DNA of 64,000 bases from Flavobacteriaceae bacterium MAR_2009_75 (GCA_002813285.1 PHTZ01000001.1:186001-250000), one strand, 5' to 3'; positions 17,664 through 27,400 are shown, counted from the first letter of the stretch. Numbers and translations are program-made. Notes: generated by a model from the letters alone, not told the origin.

Positions 17664-19130
17664 ATGAAAAACAAGAAGACAAAATCTTCGACGAACTCCA
17701 GACGTTCTTTTATTAAAAAAGGAGCGGCTGCCTCATCTATCTTTATCGTTCCTCGCCATGTGTTGGGAGGCGTAGGCTATCTTGCCCCTAGCGATAAATT
17801 GAATCTTGCCGCAATTGGTGCGGGTGGAAAAGGCTCGAGCGATATCGCGAACGCTTCCGTGAACGGTCGCGAAAACGTTGTAGCTCTATGTGATGTCGAT
17901 TTTAAAGGATCTGCAAAGAGGTCTGTTGAAAGATTTCCGAAAGCAAAATTATATGCTGATTACCGTGAGATGTTGGACAAGGAGAAGGGCATTGATGCCG
18001 TTACCATTTCGACTCCAGACCATGTTCATGGTCCGGCCGCTTCCTATGCCATGAACCGAGGTGTTCATGTGTATGTGCAGAAGCCGATGACACATAATAT
18101 TAGTGAGGCCCGTACGCTTACCCAAATGGCCCGCGATAAAAAAATAGTAACCCAAATGGGTAACCAAGGCGGTTCTAACCCACTTCTGGGTATGGTTCAG
18201 AAATGGATCGATGATGATGCTATCGGTGCGGTATCTAAAGTACAGGTTTGGACCAACAGACCCGTCTGGCCACAAGGTGGCGCCATGCCAGAACCAGACC
18301 CATCATCCAAACCAGATAGCTTGAATTGGAACCAGTGGTTGGGGCCCGCTCCTGAAAAACCGTATACGCCAAACCTACACCCATTCAGTTGGAGGGGCTG
18401 GTGGGATTATGGTACCGGAGCTCTTGGTGATGTCGGTTGCCATTTGATAGACATACCTTTCAGAACGTTAGGTCTAAAATATCCTACGGATGCGGAATGC
18501 AGCGTTGGTTCGGTATTTTCTCAAATGTGGAATGCAGATTACCACCCTGAAGGGTGCCCTGCATCATCATTTATTACACTGCATTTCGGTGCTACGGAAA
18601 AATCGAAGTCACCAATTGAAATGACTTGGAGCGATGGCGGAATAAGACCATCACACCCAGAAATCATTCCTGCCAATAACGATATCGGAGGGCCGGGAAG
18701 TAATAACGGTGTTCTGATTATTGGTGAAAAAGGTATTATTTCTACCAATATTAACGATAGTAGTCCATTGACTCCCAAATTATATTTGAACGACGGCACT
18801 ACTGATTTCGGCCCGGAAACCGAGCCCAATGATGAGCCGGAATACGGTCACCAACGCTTGTGGGTCGATGCCTGTAAAGCTGGATTTGGTAGCAAAGAAC
18901 ATAAAGGCTTAACTTCTTCTTTCGATTATGCCGGCCCTATGACAGAAACCGTATTGATGGGTAATTTGGCCATTCGCAGTTATATGCTAAGAAAAGAAGA
19001 TAGTGAAGGTAAGATGGACTTCTACGCCCGTAAAAAGTTATTATGGGATGGAGAGAATATGCGAATTACTAACTTAGAGGAAGCGAATCAATTCGTGGGT
19101 AGAACTTACCGCGAGGGCTTTGAACTTTAA
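17664..19130 (+). CDS. Tat-exported Gfo/Idh/MocA-family oxidoreductase
   Basis: A 488-aa enzyme of the sugar dehydrogenase family, larger than the copy at 12.4 kb. It has a twin-arginine signal (NSRRSFIKKGAAASS), a Rossmann loop NLAAIGAGGKGSSDI, the VQKPMTHNISEAR segment carrying the conserved Lys-Pro, and LGDVGCHLIDIPF with the catalytic Asp and His. A longer C-terminal half, with SWRGWWDYG, is typical of the family of secreted Bacteroidota/Planctomycetes members. It is divergent from the DUF1080 gene, consistent with making the 3-keto sugar that a DUF1080 hydrolase acts on. That link is inference. Confidence 0.88.
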   Translation: MKNKKTKSSTNSRRSFIKKGAAASSIFIVPRHVLGGVGYLAPSDKLNLAAIGAGGKGSSDIANASVNGRENVVALCDVDFKGSAKRSVERFPKAKLYADYREMLDKEKGIDAVTISTPDHVHGPAASYAMNRGVHVYVQKPMTHNISEARTLTQMARDKKIVTQMGNQGGSNPLLGMVQKWIDDDAIGAVSKVQVWTNRPVWPQGGAMPEPDPSSKPDSLNWNQWLGPAPEKPYTPNLHPFSWRGWWDYGTGALGDVGCHLIDIPFRTLGLKYPTDAECSVGSVFSQMWNADYHPEGCPASSFITLHFGATEKSKSPIEMTWSDGGIRPSHPEIIPANNDIGGPGSNNGVLIIGEKGIISTNINDSSPLTPKLYLNDGTTDFGPETEPNDEPEYGHQRLWVDACKAGFGSKEHKGLTSSFDYAGPMTETVLMGNLAIRSYMLRKEDSEGKMDFYARKKLLWDGENMRITNLEEANQFVGRTYREGFEL

Positions 19131-19159
19131 TTTCTAGTTATTATTTCAATTAATTTACT

Positions 19160-19187
19160 ACGGGAAGCTGACATAGCTTCCCGTTTT
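19160..19187. terminator. bidirectional terminator hairpin
   Basis: ACGGGAAGCT pairs with AGCTTCCCGT around a five-base loop, followed by TTTT on the plus strand. It closes the oxidoreductase gene and touches the stop codon of the convergent minus-strand gene. Confidence 0.8.
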
Positions 19188-19644
19188 ATATACAATTCGT
19201 TTTTCTTCGGGTATCGATGACGTAAATAATCTGCCAACCTTTTTCTAAGTCTTTAATCAACTGAAACGAATTAACCCCGCAGTGATGAAATTTACCATCT
19301 AAATAAAATTTATAATCCGTCCAAGCATTGGCCATAGGCCCGTCAATTTGAATGGAATAATTGGTTATCGCTTCTTCAAATTTTGTGCTTTTCGGAATAG
19401 CTACTATTGATTTTAAAAATTCGTTCAAGTTTTTTGATTTCACCATAGGATTATCCATATCATCCATTGCTATAGTTTGGATGATAATAGAATCTGAAAC
19501 CGTTTGTTTTATTTGAACCGAGTCTTGTGCATGAAAGCCATCGAAGAATTTCTCGATAGTATTCTGTACCTCCATAACTTCCGAATCTTGCGACCAAGAG
19601 CCTATTGAAACCAGAATGAAGGATAGAACTAGTAGTATTCTCAT
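19186..19644 (-). CDS. secreted NTF2-like protein
   Basis: A 152-aa protein from the start chosen at MRILLVLSFILVSIGSWSQ, a good signal peptide. The mature part (NTIEKFFDGFHAQDSVQIKQ, WTDYKFYLDGKFHHCGVNSF, GWQIIYVIDTRRK) has the cone-shaped NTF2/SnoaL-like layout. A Met 19 codons earlier would add a charged leader before the signal peptide and was rejected. It is the second such protein in the window. No enzyme activity can be assigned. Confidence 0.72.
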   Translation of the reverse strand: MRILLVLSFILVSIGSWSQDSEVMEVQNTIEKFFDGFHAQDSVQIKQTVSDSIIIQTIAMDDMDNPMVKSKNLNEFLKSIVAIPKSTKFEEAITNYSIQIDGPMANAWTDYKFYLDGKFHHCGVNSFQLIKDLEKGWQIIYVIDTRRKTNCI

Positions 19645-19783
19645 GATTTGTATGGTTTCTGAATTGTTATTTTCTTCCCTAAGGTATCTAATTAAGTCCA
19701 CGTATTAAAACTACCGTAAACGAGGGGCTATTATTTTCCACAAAACAATTTCCTTACATTTATCCCTCCAAAACCAAAAATAA

Positions 19784-20602
19784 ATGTCAACTGCAAAAAA
19801 GGAATATAAACGAGTTACGGTAAAGTCTCTAGTGGACATGAAAAAGAACGGCGAGAAAATATCTATGCTCACGGCATATGATTATTCAATGGCCAAAATT
19901 GTAGACTCTGCCAATGTAGACGTTATTCTTGTGGGTGATTCTGCGAGTAACGTAATGGCCGGTCATGAAACCACATTGCCTATTACCCTTGATCAAATGA
20001 TTTACCACGCTACTTCTGTTATCAGGGCAGTTGATAGAGCTCTGGTAGTGGTTGATATTCCCTTCGGAAGTTATCAAAGCGATCCCAAAGAAGCTTTGCG
20101 TTCTGCTATTCGAATTATGAAGGAGAGTGGTGCCCATGCCGTTAAATTAGAGGGAGGTATTGAAATTAAAGAATCGGTGAAGCGAATTTTGAACGCCGGT
20201 ATTCCTGTAATGGGGCATTTGGGTCTTACCCCACAGTCCATTTACAAGTTCGGCACCTACACCGTACGGGCAAAAGAAGAACAGGAAGCAGAGAAACTGA
20301 TGGAAGATGCCAAGCTTTTAGAACGATTAGGGTGTTTCAGCGTTGTTTTAGAAAAAATACCGGCCGAACTAACTCAAAAAGTTTCTGAAAGTATCTCTAT
20401 ACCTACTATCGGTATCGGTGGTGGTAAGCATGCCGATGGGCAAGTATTGGTCATTCACGATCTTTTAGGTATGACGCATGAGTTTAATCCTAGATTTCTG
20501 CGCAGGTATATGAACCTTTATGAAGATATGGGCCATGCCATTTCTCAGTATGTAAACGATGTGAAGAGTAGAGATTTTCCTAACGATCAAGAACAATACT
20601 AG
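19784..20602 (+). CDS. panB: 3-methyl-2-oxobutanoate hydroxymethyltransferase
   Basis: First step of pantothenate synthesis: transfers a one-carbon unit from methylene-tetrahydrofolate to 2-oxoisovalerate, giving ketopantoate. The 272-aa TIM-barrel protein has [30 protein letters not shown] (metal-binding Asp), [19 protein letters not shown] and [17 protein letters not shown], and is of normal length. It heads a three-gene run with lspA and a pseudouridine synthase, 18 nt before lspA. Confidence 0.98.
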   Translation: MSTAKKEYKRVTVKSLVDMKKNGEKISMLTAYDYSMAKIVDSANVDVILVGDSASNVMAGHETTLPITLDQMIYHATSVIRAVDRALVVVDIPFGSYQSDPKEALRSAIRIMKESGAHAVKLEGGIEIKESVKRILNAGIPVMGHLGLTPQSIYKFGTYTVRAKEEQEAEKLMEDAKLLERLGCFSVVLEKIPAELTQKVSESISIPTIGIGGGKHADGQVLVIHDLLGMTHEFNPRFLRRYMNLYEDMGHAISQYVNDVKSRDFPNDQEQY

Positions 20603-20620
20603 GCTTTAAAAAAAGGTTGC

Positions 20621-21115
20621 ATGAGCAGCGCAGGAATTAGAAGATGGGGTACTATTGTTTTGGTCATACTCAATTTTGGTTGCGACCAAATTTCAAAGAA
20701 TGTTGTGCGCAAAGAGGTCTCTCCAAATGAGTATATTCAGGTTGTCGGAGATAGTTTTATACTCACGAATGTTGAAAATACCGGGGCAATGTTGGGGTTC
20801 GGGCAGAACTTCCCTCCTATTTTAAAAATTATTCTATTTCAGGTTCTACCCATTCTGGTATTGCTAGTTCTGCTCTATAGAATACTCAAGAGAAAAGAGA
20901 TGAACCTTTGGCTTATTGTCGGTTTTGCCTTTGTCATAGGCGGAGGAATAGGAAATCTGGTAGATCGTATTGCATATGGTTCGGTGACCGATTTCTTTCA
21001 AATAAAACTAGGCTTTCTTAAGACCGGTATTTTCAATATGGCTGATGTCTCGGTTACTTCGGGAGTACTGCTTCTTTTACTACTTTCCTTTCGAAAAGAA
21101 AAATCTTTTATATAG
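20621..21115 (+). CDS. lspA: signal peptidase II (prolipoprotein signal peptidase)
   Basis: Inner-membrane aspartic protease that cleaves lipoprotein signal peptides; the window itself encodes many of its substrates. The 164-aa protein has four hydrophobic segments and the conserved boxes FGCDQISK, VENTGAMLGF, GNLVDRI (Asp115), VTDFF and FNMADVSV (Asp142); Asp115 and Asp142 should be the catalytic pair. Its stop TAG shares one base with the GTG start of the next gene, showing translational coupling. Confidence 0.96.
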   Translation: MSSAGIRRWGTIVLVILNFGCDQISKNVVRKEVSPNEYIQVVGDSFILTNVENTGAMLGFGQNFPPILKIILFQVLPILVLLVLLYRILKRKEMNLWLIVGFAFVIGGGIGNLVDRIAYGSVTDFFQIKLGFLKTGIFNMADVSVTSGVLLLLLLSFRKEKSFI

Positions 21116-21813
21116 TGGCGAACAAAACACTCTCAAACCCCCAGAACCTTCAGGTTTTGTACGAAGACAATCATTTGATCGCTATCAACAAGCGCCCCGG
21201 AGATATCGTACAAGGTGATAAAACTGGTGATATGCCCTTAAGTGAAGTCGTAAAATTATACCTTAAAAAAAAGTATAACAAACCGGGCAACGTCTATCTT
21301 GGGGTGGCACATCGACTAGATCGGCCAACATCAGGTATCGTGGTTTTTGCCAAAACCTCGAAGGCTCTGCCCAGGCTCAACAAATTGTTCGCTGAGAAAA
21401 GTGCTAAAAAAACATATTGGGCGGTTGTTAAAAATAGTCCTGAAATACCGGAAGCGACCTTAGAACATTGGTTAAAACGAAATACCAAACAGAATAAGTC
21501 GTACGCCCACAGCAAAGAAGTTACCGATAGTAAAAAAGCTATTCTTGATTACCGTACGCTAAAAAAACTTGATAATTACTATCTATTGGAAGTTGATTTA
21601 AAAACTGGTCGCCATCATCAGATCAGGGTACAGTTGTCAGCAATCGGTTGCCCGATCAAAGGTGATCTGAAATATGGTTTCGACCGGAGCAATAAAGATG
21701 CCAGTATACATCTTCACGCTAGAAAGCTTTCATTCATACATCCGGTAAAAAAAGAGCCCCTAACAATCAGTGCCGACCCACCGAACGACCCGATTTGGAA
21801 CGCTTGTTGTTAA
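21115..21813 (+). CDS. RluA-family pseudouridine synthase
   Basis: Converts uridine to pseudouridine in rRNA or tRNA. The 232-aa protein starts at GTG overlapping the lspA stop and carries the family signature AHRLDRPTSGIVVFAKT with catalytic Asp69, plus TGRHHQIRVQLSAIGCPIKG near the C-terminus. No S4 domain is present, as in the short RluA/RluC-like group. The target position in RNA cannot be read from the sequence. It ends the panB-lspA run. Confidence 0.93.
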   Translation: MANKTLSNPQNLQVLYEDNHLIAINKRPGDIVQGDKTGDMPLSEVVKLYLKKKYNKPGNVYLGVAHRLDRPTSGIVVFAKTSKALPRLNKLFAEKSAKKTYWAVVKNSPEIPEATLEHWLKRNTKQNKSYAHSKEVTDSKKAILDYRTLKKLDNYYLLEVDLKTGRHHQIRVQLSAIGCPIKGDLKYGFDRSNKDASIHLHARKLSFIHPVKKEPLTISADPPNDPIWNACC

Positions 21814-21846
21814 ATACTTTATATTTAACATACAAAACACTACACC

Positions 21847-22395
21847 ATGATCAAAAGAATAATTTTCATTTTCTGCCTTATGCTATTCTGCAGCTGTGGC
21901 ACTTATAATTCTATAGATACATTTTATAATGCACATAAAGAAGATGATCAAGTAACGGCTATAAGAGTGCCTCGATTTATGCTATCCATGATCGGTAGTA
22001 TTTCTCCTGAAATGAAATCGTTGGTGGGCAATACAAAAGATTTACGCTATATGCAATTTCCTAGCGCAACTGCCGAACGCACCCAATTTTTGAACAAGCA
22101 AATGAACGGTATTACTGGAAGTTCTTTCATTGAAGTTTATAGGAAGAATGATAACCTGAAACGGAATATTGTTAGCATAAGGGAAAAAAGAGACGCTGTA
22201 AAGGAAATTCTTATTTACAACAACAATAACCTTAATGGTTCTTTTCTTTATTTTAATGGGAACTTCGACCCCGTAAAAGTTAGGCAGATGGCACAAAATG
22301 AAGAATTTCAAAAATTAGGTAACGGACTCATAAACCAATACAACATGGGGGCCACACCCGGTATTTCTCCCGAAGAAAATAATAGTAATCAGTAA
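21847..22395 (+). CDS. DUF4252-like lipoprotein
   Basis: A 182-aa protein with a lipoprotein signal (FIFCLMLFCSC). The mature part starts with a segment like DUF4252 proteins (DQVTAIRVPRFMLSMIG) and continues with a mixed alpha/beta pattern and SFLYFNGNFDPVKVRQMAQ near the end. No catalytic residues are apparent. It begins 33 nt after the pseudouridine synthase gene and may be read through from it. Function unknown. Confidence 0.7.
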   Translation: MIKRIIFIFCLMLFCSCGTYNSIDTFYNAHKEDDQVTAIRVPRFMLSMIGSISPEMKSLVGNTKDLRYMQFPSATAERTQFLNKQMNGITGSSFIEVYRKNDNLKRNIVSIREKRDAVKEILIYNNNNLNGSFLYFNGNFDPVKVRQMAQNEEFQKLGNGLINQYNMGATPGISPEENNSNQ

Positions 22396-22400
22396 ATACT

Positions 22401-23258
22401 TTATCGGTAAGACCTACGGCTTTCAAGAACAACCGATGCCAATATTAAGCAACCGCCGACGACAGTTGACCAACCCGGCATTTCAGAAAGAAAAATCGCA
22501 CCGATTATAATACCATAGACCGGCTGAATGCAACTTAATATACTTACAGTGGTCAATGAAAAATATTTGAAACAGTTGATGAACATTGAATGCCCGATTA
22601 CTGTGGTGATCAACGCTAAGCCCAGTAAGGCAGGAGTAAATTGAACAACTTCCTCAATATTATAAAAAAAGAAGGTCGGAATCAGTAAGGCTGCTACCAC
22701 TCCCATTTGATAGGTCATAAGAACAGAACCTTCATACTTATCAACTTTGGTCTTCAAAATTAAATTTCTAATGGCATAAGTGAACGCGGAAAAGAGACCA
22801 AAACCAATAGCGACAGTACTGGAATTTTCTAAACTGAAATCAGGAACCAAAAGATAAATACCAATGAGAACCATCAAGCCGAGCAGTAAGTGAAGTTTTT
22901 GAAATTTAGTTTTTAGAAATAAAGGTTCGAGAAAGGCCGTCATGACCGGGTATGTAAATAGTGATAGCATACCAATGGCTACATTTGATAATTGTAAGGC
23001 ATGAAAATAACTCACCAAATGCACTCCCATCAAAAGACAGCACAAAAAAATGGGCCAACGGTCTCGACTGTTCAAATTCAAGGAAATTCCTCTTAGTTTA
23101 CAGTAAATGGCCAGAAATATAAAGGCAAGAAGCGCTCGCATTTCAATGGTCAAAGGAGCTGGTAGTACGATGAATTTACCAAAAGGCCCAGAAGTGCTCA
23201 AGAAAAGCATGGCCAAGTTTATTTCTAGAAAATTACGGGTGTGGTTCCGTTCGGTCAT
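22401..23258 (-). CDS. EamA/DMT-superfamily transporter
   Basis: A 285-aa inner-membrane protein with about ten hydrophobic helices arranged as two EamA repeats, the usual layout of drug/metabolite exporters and amino-acid or riboflavin permeases. Recognisable family stretches are FLSTSGPFGKFIVLPAPLTI and the second-repeat SILSCIQPVYGIIIGAIFLSE. It follows the TPR-like gene by 8 nt on the same strand, so the two are probably co-transcribed. Substrate unknown. Confidence 0.9.
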   Translation of the reverse strand: MTERNHTRNFLEINLAMLFLSTSGPFGKFIVLPAPLTIEMRALLAFIFLAIYCKLRGISLNLNSRDRWPIFLCCLLMGVHLVSYFHALQLSNVAIGMLSLFTYPVMTAFLEPLFLKTKFQKLHLLLGLMVLIGIYLLVPDFSLENSSTVAIGFGLFSAFTYAIRNLILKTKVDKYEGSVLMTYQMGVVAALLIPTFFFYNIEEVVQFTPALLGLALITTVIGHSMFINCFKYFSLTTVSILSCIQPVYGIIIGAIFLSEMPGWSTVVGGCLILASVVLESRRSYR

Positions 23259-23266
23259 TTAAAGTG

Positions 23267-24811
23267 CTATCTTCTAACGGCTAATGCTTTCTCACGAATA
23301 ATTTCGGCTACCGGTCGGTTTTCTAAATGACTTTCTAACCATGAAATAATATCAAGATATAAAAAGGCTCTTTTTTCATAAGGGTGGTCTTCGTATTTCT
23401 TCAGTTCTGTATGCAATTTTTGGAACTCGTTTCTCAGTTCATTAGGGTAAATATTTCCTAGATTTCGTAAAAACTTGATCATCTCTTGCTGAACGGCATG
23501 TAAATCATCCATCTTTAAAAGAAACTTATAGGTGCTTTTCAATTGAATCTCTAAATGATAATCCATACCAGCCTCGTAATGGGCCACCAAACTTAATACT
23601 CTCGCGAAGCACATCAAATCTTCACGCATCTTGAGGTTTTTATTATTGATGATTTTTTTAAGATATTGGATACAGGTTTTATTATCTCCGATTCCGAAGT
23701 ACAAACAGGCAATTTTATAATACAATACCATAATATGGTGTGCATCGATACGGTCTTTGTGCTTGTTAATGCCGTACTCCACAATTTTAACCAGATAAAG
23801 ACCCTGTTGAAAGTTTCCCTCCAAAAAATGAAGGTTCAATTTGTTGGCATTAATATATAAGAATGCCAACGAGGCAATATTATCATTTTTAGGGAAATCT
23901 TTACTCCCTACAACTTCCTCTAAACGCTCAAGGGTTGTTCTAAACTGAGAACTATACTTCACATAAAAAAGTGATTCTAACAGGTAATGATTACCCTTCA
24001 AAAAGAAAACTGGGTTCAATGCTATTTGTTCTTCATGTTCATAGAACAAATCGACCCATTTACTGGCATACTTATAGGTAGACAAAAAATCTTGAATTAA
24101 AAAGCTATACCAAAGATGCGCCTTGTACAACCAAAGTTTTTCCCTAAAACCCAACATTTCTATTCTATGTTTGGGAAGATGTCTATCAAAATATTCTTTG
24201 ACCCTTTGGTAGTCTTCATCGCTACGTACATACCCCACTTTCAACATAATACCATAAAGTTGTAGTGATAGGTTTGATAACTTACTTGTCATCACATTTT
24301 GCGCCGAGAGCTCTTTGGCCTGAACGGCCAATTCATTGGCCCTATCGGGTATACTACGCGTAATGTATTGGGTTTCAATAATTTTTTCAAGCTCTACAAT
24401 TTCGTAGGCTATGTTTTTCTCCTCATTTTCAATCGCCGTAGACTTAGCCTTATCCAGAATCTTGAGACTCTGCTTGTACAACCCTTTTTGATAAAGGATG
24501 GTGGCAAAATCTAATTGCTCTCTAATCTGTACTCGAATAGTTTGATTTACTGGATTAAGTCTAAGGCTGACCAAAATTTGCTTGTATAGATGAGCCTTAA
24601 GATTTGATAGTTGCGCCTTTTTTACGATACCTGATTCAAGAATGGTCTTTTCGTCATATTTTCTTAAGCGGTCAAGCAAATTAAAAAGTGCTAGAAATTT
24701 GGCATCAGTATTTACCCCTAATCGACCAACATACAACTTGAATTGACGTTTTTCTGATTTCGATAGCGATTTAACGAGCACGAACAAAGCATCTCTGTGC
24801 ACATTTGTCAT
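23267..24811 (-). CDS. conserved hypothetical helical-repeat (TPR-like) protein
   Basis: A 514-aa predicted cytoplasmic, strongly helical protein without signal peptide. It opens with LFVLVKSLSKSEKRQFKLYV, a segment I associate with Bacteroidota hypothetical proteins, and continues with TPR-like helix pairs (ILYQKGLYKQSLKILDKAKS, IACLYFGIGDNKTCIQYLKK). No enzymatic motif is seen. Such proteins usually serve as interaction scaffolds, but no partner is suggested apart from the co-directional DMT transporter gene 8 nt downstream. Function unknown. Confidence 0.8.
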   Translation of the reverse strand: MTNVHRDALFVLVKSLSKSEKRQFKLYVGRLGVNTDAKFLALFNLLDRLRKYDEKTILESGIVKKAQLSNLKAHLYKQILVSLRLNPVNQTIRVQIREQLDFATILYQKGLYKQSLKILDKAKSTAIENEEKNIAYEIVELEKIIETQYITRSIPDRANELAVQAKELSAQNVMTSKLSNLSLQLYGIMLKVGYVRSDEDYQRVKEYFDRHLPKHRIEMLGFREKLWLYKAHLWYSFLIQDFLSTYKYASKWVDLFYEHEEQIALNPVFFLKGNHYLLESLFYVKYSSQFRTTLERLEEVVGSKDFPKNDNIASLAFLYINANKLNLHFLEGNFQQGLYLVKIVEYGINKHKDRIDAHHIMVLYYKIACLYFGIGDNKTCIQYLKKIINNKNLKMREDLMCFARVLSLVAHYEAGMDYHLEIQLKSTYKFLLKMDDLHAVQQEMIKFLRNLGNIYPNELRNEFQKLHTELKKYEDHPYEKRAFLYLDIISWLESHLENRPVAEIIREKALAVRR

Positions 24812-24897
24812 CGTAAAAAGTATGGTTTAATGTTCTGTTATTCAGTAAATTAATCTACTGAAAAACTAATTTAACGTTGTACTATTCTTGTTCACCC

Positions 24898-24930
24898 TTA
24901 GGTGTTTTTACCTAAATGGTTATATATTCG
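24898..24930 (+). promoter_or_regulatory. candidate leuA promoter with inverted-repeat operator
   Basis: A perfect inverted repeat TTAGGT-N6-ACCTAA (24898-24915) lies 7 nt before TATATTCG (24923-24930), a one-mismatch version of the TAnnTTTG box. The repeat covers where the -33 region would be, a typical repressor or activator position, 28 nt before the ATG. Regulation is inferred. Confidence 0.4.
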
Positions 24931-24958
24931 TATTGGTTAGCTAAACTACATAAATATA

Positions 24959-26131
24959 ATGAGTAAAGATAAGGTACAGATTTTTGACACTACACTTCGA
25001 GATGGCGAACAAGTGCCCGGCTGTAAATTAGACGCCGAGCAAAAATTAGTCATTGCGGAACGACTGGATCATTTGGGTGTGGATATTATTGAGGCGGGAT
25101 TTCCTATTTCAAGTCCCGGAGACTTTAAATCTGTTGCCGAAATATCCGATTTGGTGAAAAATGCTGCGGTTTGCGGACTTACCCGTGCGGTAAAAAAAGA
25201 TATTGAAGTAGCTGCCGAAGCTCTTAAAAGGGCAAAAAAACCAAGAATACACACAGGCATAGGAACTTCCGATTCGCATATAAAATTTAAGTTCAATTCG
25301 AATAGAGAGGCAATTATCGAAAGGGCCGTTAGTGCTGTTAGCTATGCAAAAACATTTGTTGAAGATGTTGAGTTCTATGCCGAAGATGCAGGTCGAACCG
25401 ATAATGAATTCTTGGCCAAAGTTTGCGAGGCCGTAGTAAAAGCCGGAGCCACGGTATTAAATATTCCCGATACGACAGGTTATTGCCTACCGGAAGAATA
25501 TGGTGCAAAAATTAAATATCTTAAGGAAAACGTTAAAGGCATTCATAAGGCTACACTTTCATGTCATTGTCACAACGACCTAGGTCTGGCTACAGCAAAT
25601 TCGATTGCAGGTGTCATCAATGGTGCCAGACAGATTGAATGCACCATTAATGGTATTGGAGAGCGCGCAGGTAATACCTCTTTAGAGGAAGTAGTGATGA
25701 TATTACGCCAACACCCAAGCTTAAATCTTGACACAAACATTAACAGTAAGCTGTTGTACGATACCAGCCAAATGGTTTCACAAAAAATGGGAATGATGGT
25801 TCAACCCAATAAAGCCATCGTTGGGGCCAATGCTTTTGCCCATAGTTCAGGCATTCATCAAGACGGGGTAATTAAAAATAGGGAAACCTACGAAATTATT
25901 GACCCTGCCGATGTAGGTGTAAATGAATCGTCAATTGTTCTTACCGCTAGAAGTGGCCGGGCTGCTTTGGCGTATCGCGCTAAAATTGTGGGCTTTGAAT
26001 TGACTAAAATTCAACTAGACCACGCCTATCAAGAATTCTTGAAATTTGCCGATTTACACAAAGAAATTACAGATGAGGATATTCCTAAAATTATGAAGGC
26101 AACTAACCTGAACATAGTAAGTGTTTCCTAG
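24959..26131 (+). CDS. leuA: 2-isopropylmalate synthase, short form
   Basis: First committed step of leucine synthesis: condenses acetyl-CoA with 2-oxoisovalerate. The 390-aa protein has the HMGL-like barrel with [17 protein letters not shown] (catalytic and metal residues), [25 protein letters not shown] (metal-binding His pair) and [15 protein letters not shown]. It stops shortly after the linker and lacks the roughly 120-residue C-terminal domain that senses leucine in full-length enzymes (about 510 aa). A homocitrate or citramalate synthase is the alternative, but leuB follows directly, which favours LeuA. leuC and leuD are not in the window. Confidence 0.92.
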   Translation: MSKDKVQIFDTTLRDGEQVPGCKLDAEQKLVIAERLDHLGVDIIEAGFPISSPGDFKSVAEISDLVKNAAVCGLTRAVKKDIEVAAEALKRAKKPRIHTGIGTSDSHIKFKFNSNREAIIERAVSAVSYAKTFVEDVEFYAEDAGRTDNEFLAKVCEAVVKAGATVLNIPDTTGYCLPEEYGAKIKYLKENVKGIHKATLSCHCHNDLGLATANSIAGVINGARQIECTINGIGERAGNTSLEEVVMILRQHPSLNLDTNINSKLLYDTSQMVSQKMGMMVQPNKAIVGANAFAHSSGIHQDGVIKNRETYEIIDPADVGVNESSIVLTARSGRAALAYRAKIVGFELTKIQLDHAYQEFLKFADLHKEITDEDIPKIMKATNLNIVSVS

Positions 26132-26281
26132 TGAATATTGATCTTTTCTGAACGAACAACAAATTTCCCTTTCATTTCTCTGAAATGTCAACAAAATTTT
26201 TAACCTTAGCCACTTGCTATGTTAGAAATTTTGTTTGCAGGCTTATGAGTTATTTGCGGCAAACAGTCAAAATGTACCTGT

Positions 26282-27400
26282 ATGCAGTTAAAAATCGCTC
26301 TTCTTGGTGGAGATGGTATTGGGCCTGAAGTTCTTGCCCAATCAGTGAAATGTCTAAAGGCAATCGAAGAAACCTTCAATCACAACTTCGAGTATATTGA
26401 AGCCTCTGTGGGTGCCATTGCAATAACTGATACCGGCAAACCTCTACCCGATGCCACCCTAAAGCTTTGCCGTGAGGCAGATGCTATTCTTTTTGGTGCT
26501 ATTGGGGGGTTAGAGTATGACAATAACCCTGAAGCGAAGGTAAGGCCCGAACAAGGTCTGTTAAGGTTGAGAAAAGAATTAGGTCTTTTTGCGAACATAA
26601 GGCCGGTTAAAATGTTCAATTCGCTTATAAAAAATTCACCCCTTAAAGAACATATTGTGCGAGGAACCGATATGGTGATTTTTCGAGAATTAACCGGAGG
26701 GATATATTTTGGACAAAAAAGCATCAGTGAAGATGGAACTCGGGCCTCTGATGTATGTGAATATACAGAGAAAGAAATAAGTAGGGTCGCACACTTGGCG
26801 TTTAAAGCGGCCAAAAAGCGAAAAAAGAAATTAACCCTTGTAGACAAAGCCAATGTACTAGAATCATCACGTCTTTGGCGTAAGACCGTTACAGAAATAG
26901 GCAAGTCTTACCCTGATGTTGAACTTCAAACCATGTTTATCGACAATGCCACGGTTCAAATGATGTTAAATCCCTCACAGTTCGATGTTATTTTGACCGA
27001 TAATATGTTCGGAGACATTCTTTCTGACCAAGGTAGCGTTATAATCGGTTCAGTAGGTTTATTGCCCTCAGCTTCTATCGGTGTCGATAACGCGATGTTC
27101 GAACCTTTTCATGGTTCTTATCCGCAGGCGAAGGGAAAGAATATTGCCAACCCTGTCGCTTCAATACTAAGCACGGCCATGTTGTTACAGCATTACGGGC
27201 TTGATGAGGAAGCGAATTCAATTGTTTCGGCAGTACATGAATCTTTTGTCAAAAATGTGGTAACCCCAGATGTCTTGGGAAGCAGTAAATATGGTACTGA
27301 TTACGTAGGTGATTTTATTTCGGAGCATATTGTTGATTCCGATGAGATTCTCAACATTAATGATGAGAATATAGGTTTAGGTAAATCGACCATAATTTAG
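26282..27400 (+). CDS. leuB: 3-isopropylmalate dehydrogenase
   Basis: NAD-dependent oxidative decarboxylation of 3-isopropylmalate, the third step of leucine synthesis. The 372-aa protein has LLGGDGIGPEVLAQSVKCL at the N-terminus, FGAIGGLEYD, the substrate-binding RKELGLFANIRPVK and RELTGGIYFG, and DVILTDNMFGDILSDQGS with metal-binding Asp residues, all standard. It lies 150 nt after leuA on the same strand; the gap holds no gene, only a weak GTTTGC/GCAAAC inverted repeat. Confidence 0.97.
   Translation: MQLKIALLGGDGIGPEVLAQSVKCLKAIEETFNHNFEYIEASVGAIAITDTGKPLPDATLKLCREADAILFGAIGGLEYDNNPEAKVRPEQGLLRLRKELGLFANIRPVKMFNSLIKNSPLKEHIVRGTDMVIFRELTGGIYFGQKSISEDGTRASDVCEYTEKEISRVAHLAFKAAKKRKKKLTLVDKANVLESSRLWRKTVTEIGKSYPDVELQTMFIDNATVQMMLNPSQFDVILTDNMFGDILSDQGSVIIGSVGLLPSASIGVDNAMFEPFHGSYPQAKGKNIANPVASILSTAMLLQHYGLDEEANSIVSAVHESFVKNVVTPDVLGSSKYGTDYVGDFISEHIVDSDEILNINDENIGLGKSTII

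Noticed and set aside
26233-26264. GTTTGC/GCAAAC inverted repeat upstream of leuB
   Set aside because: The stem is short with a 20-nt loop and lacks a T run; it gives no attenuator or riboswitch pattern.
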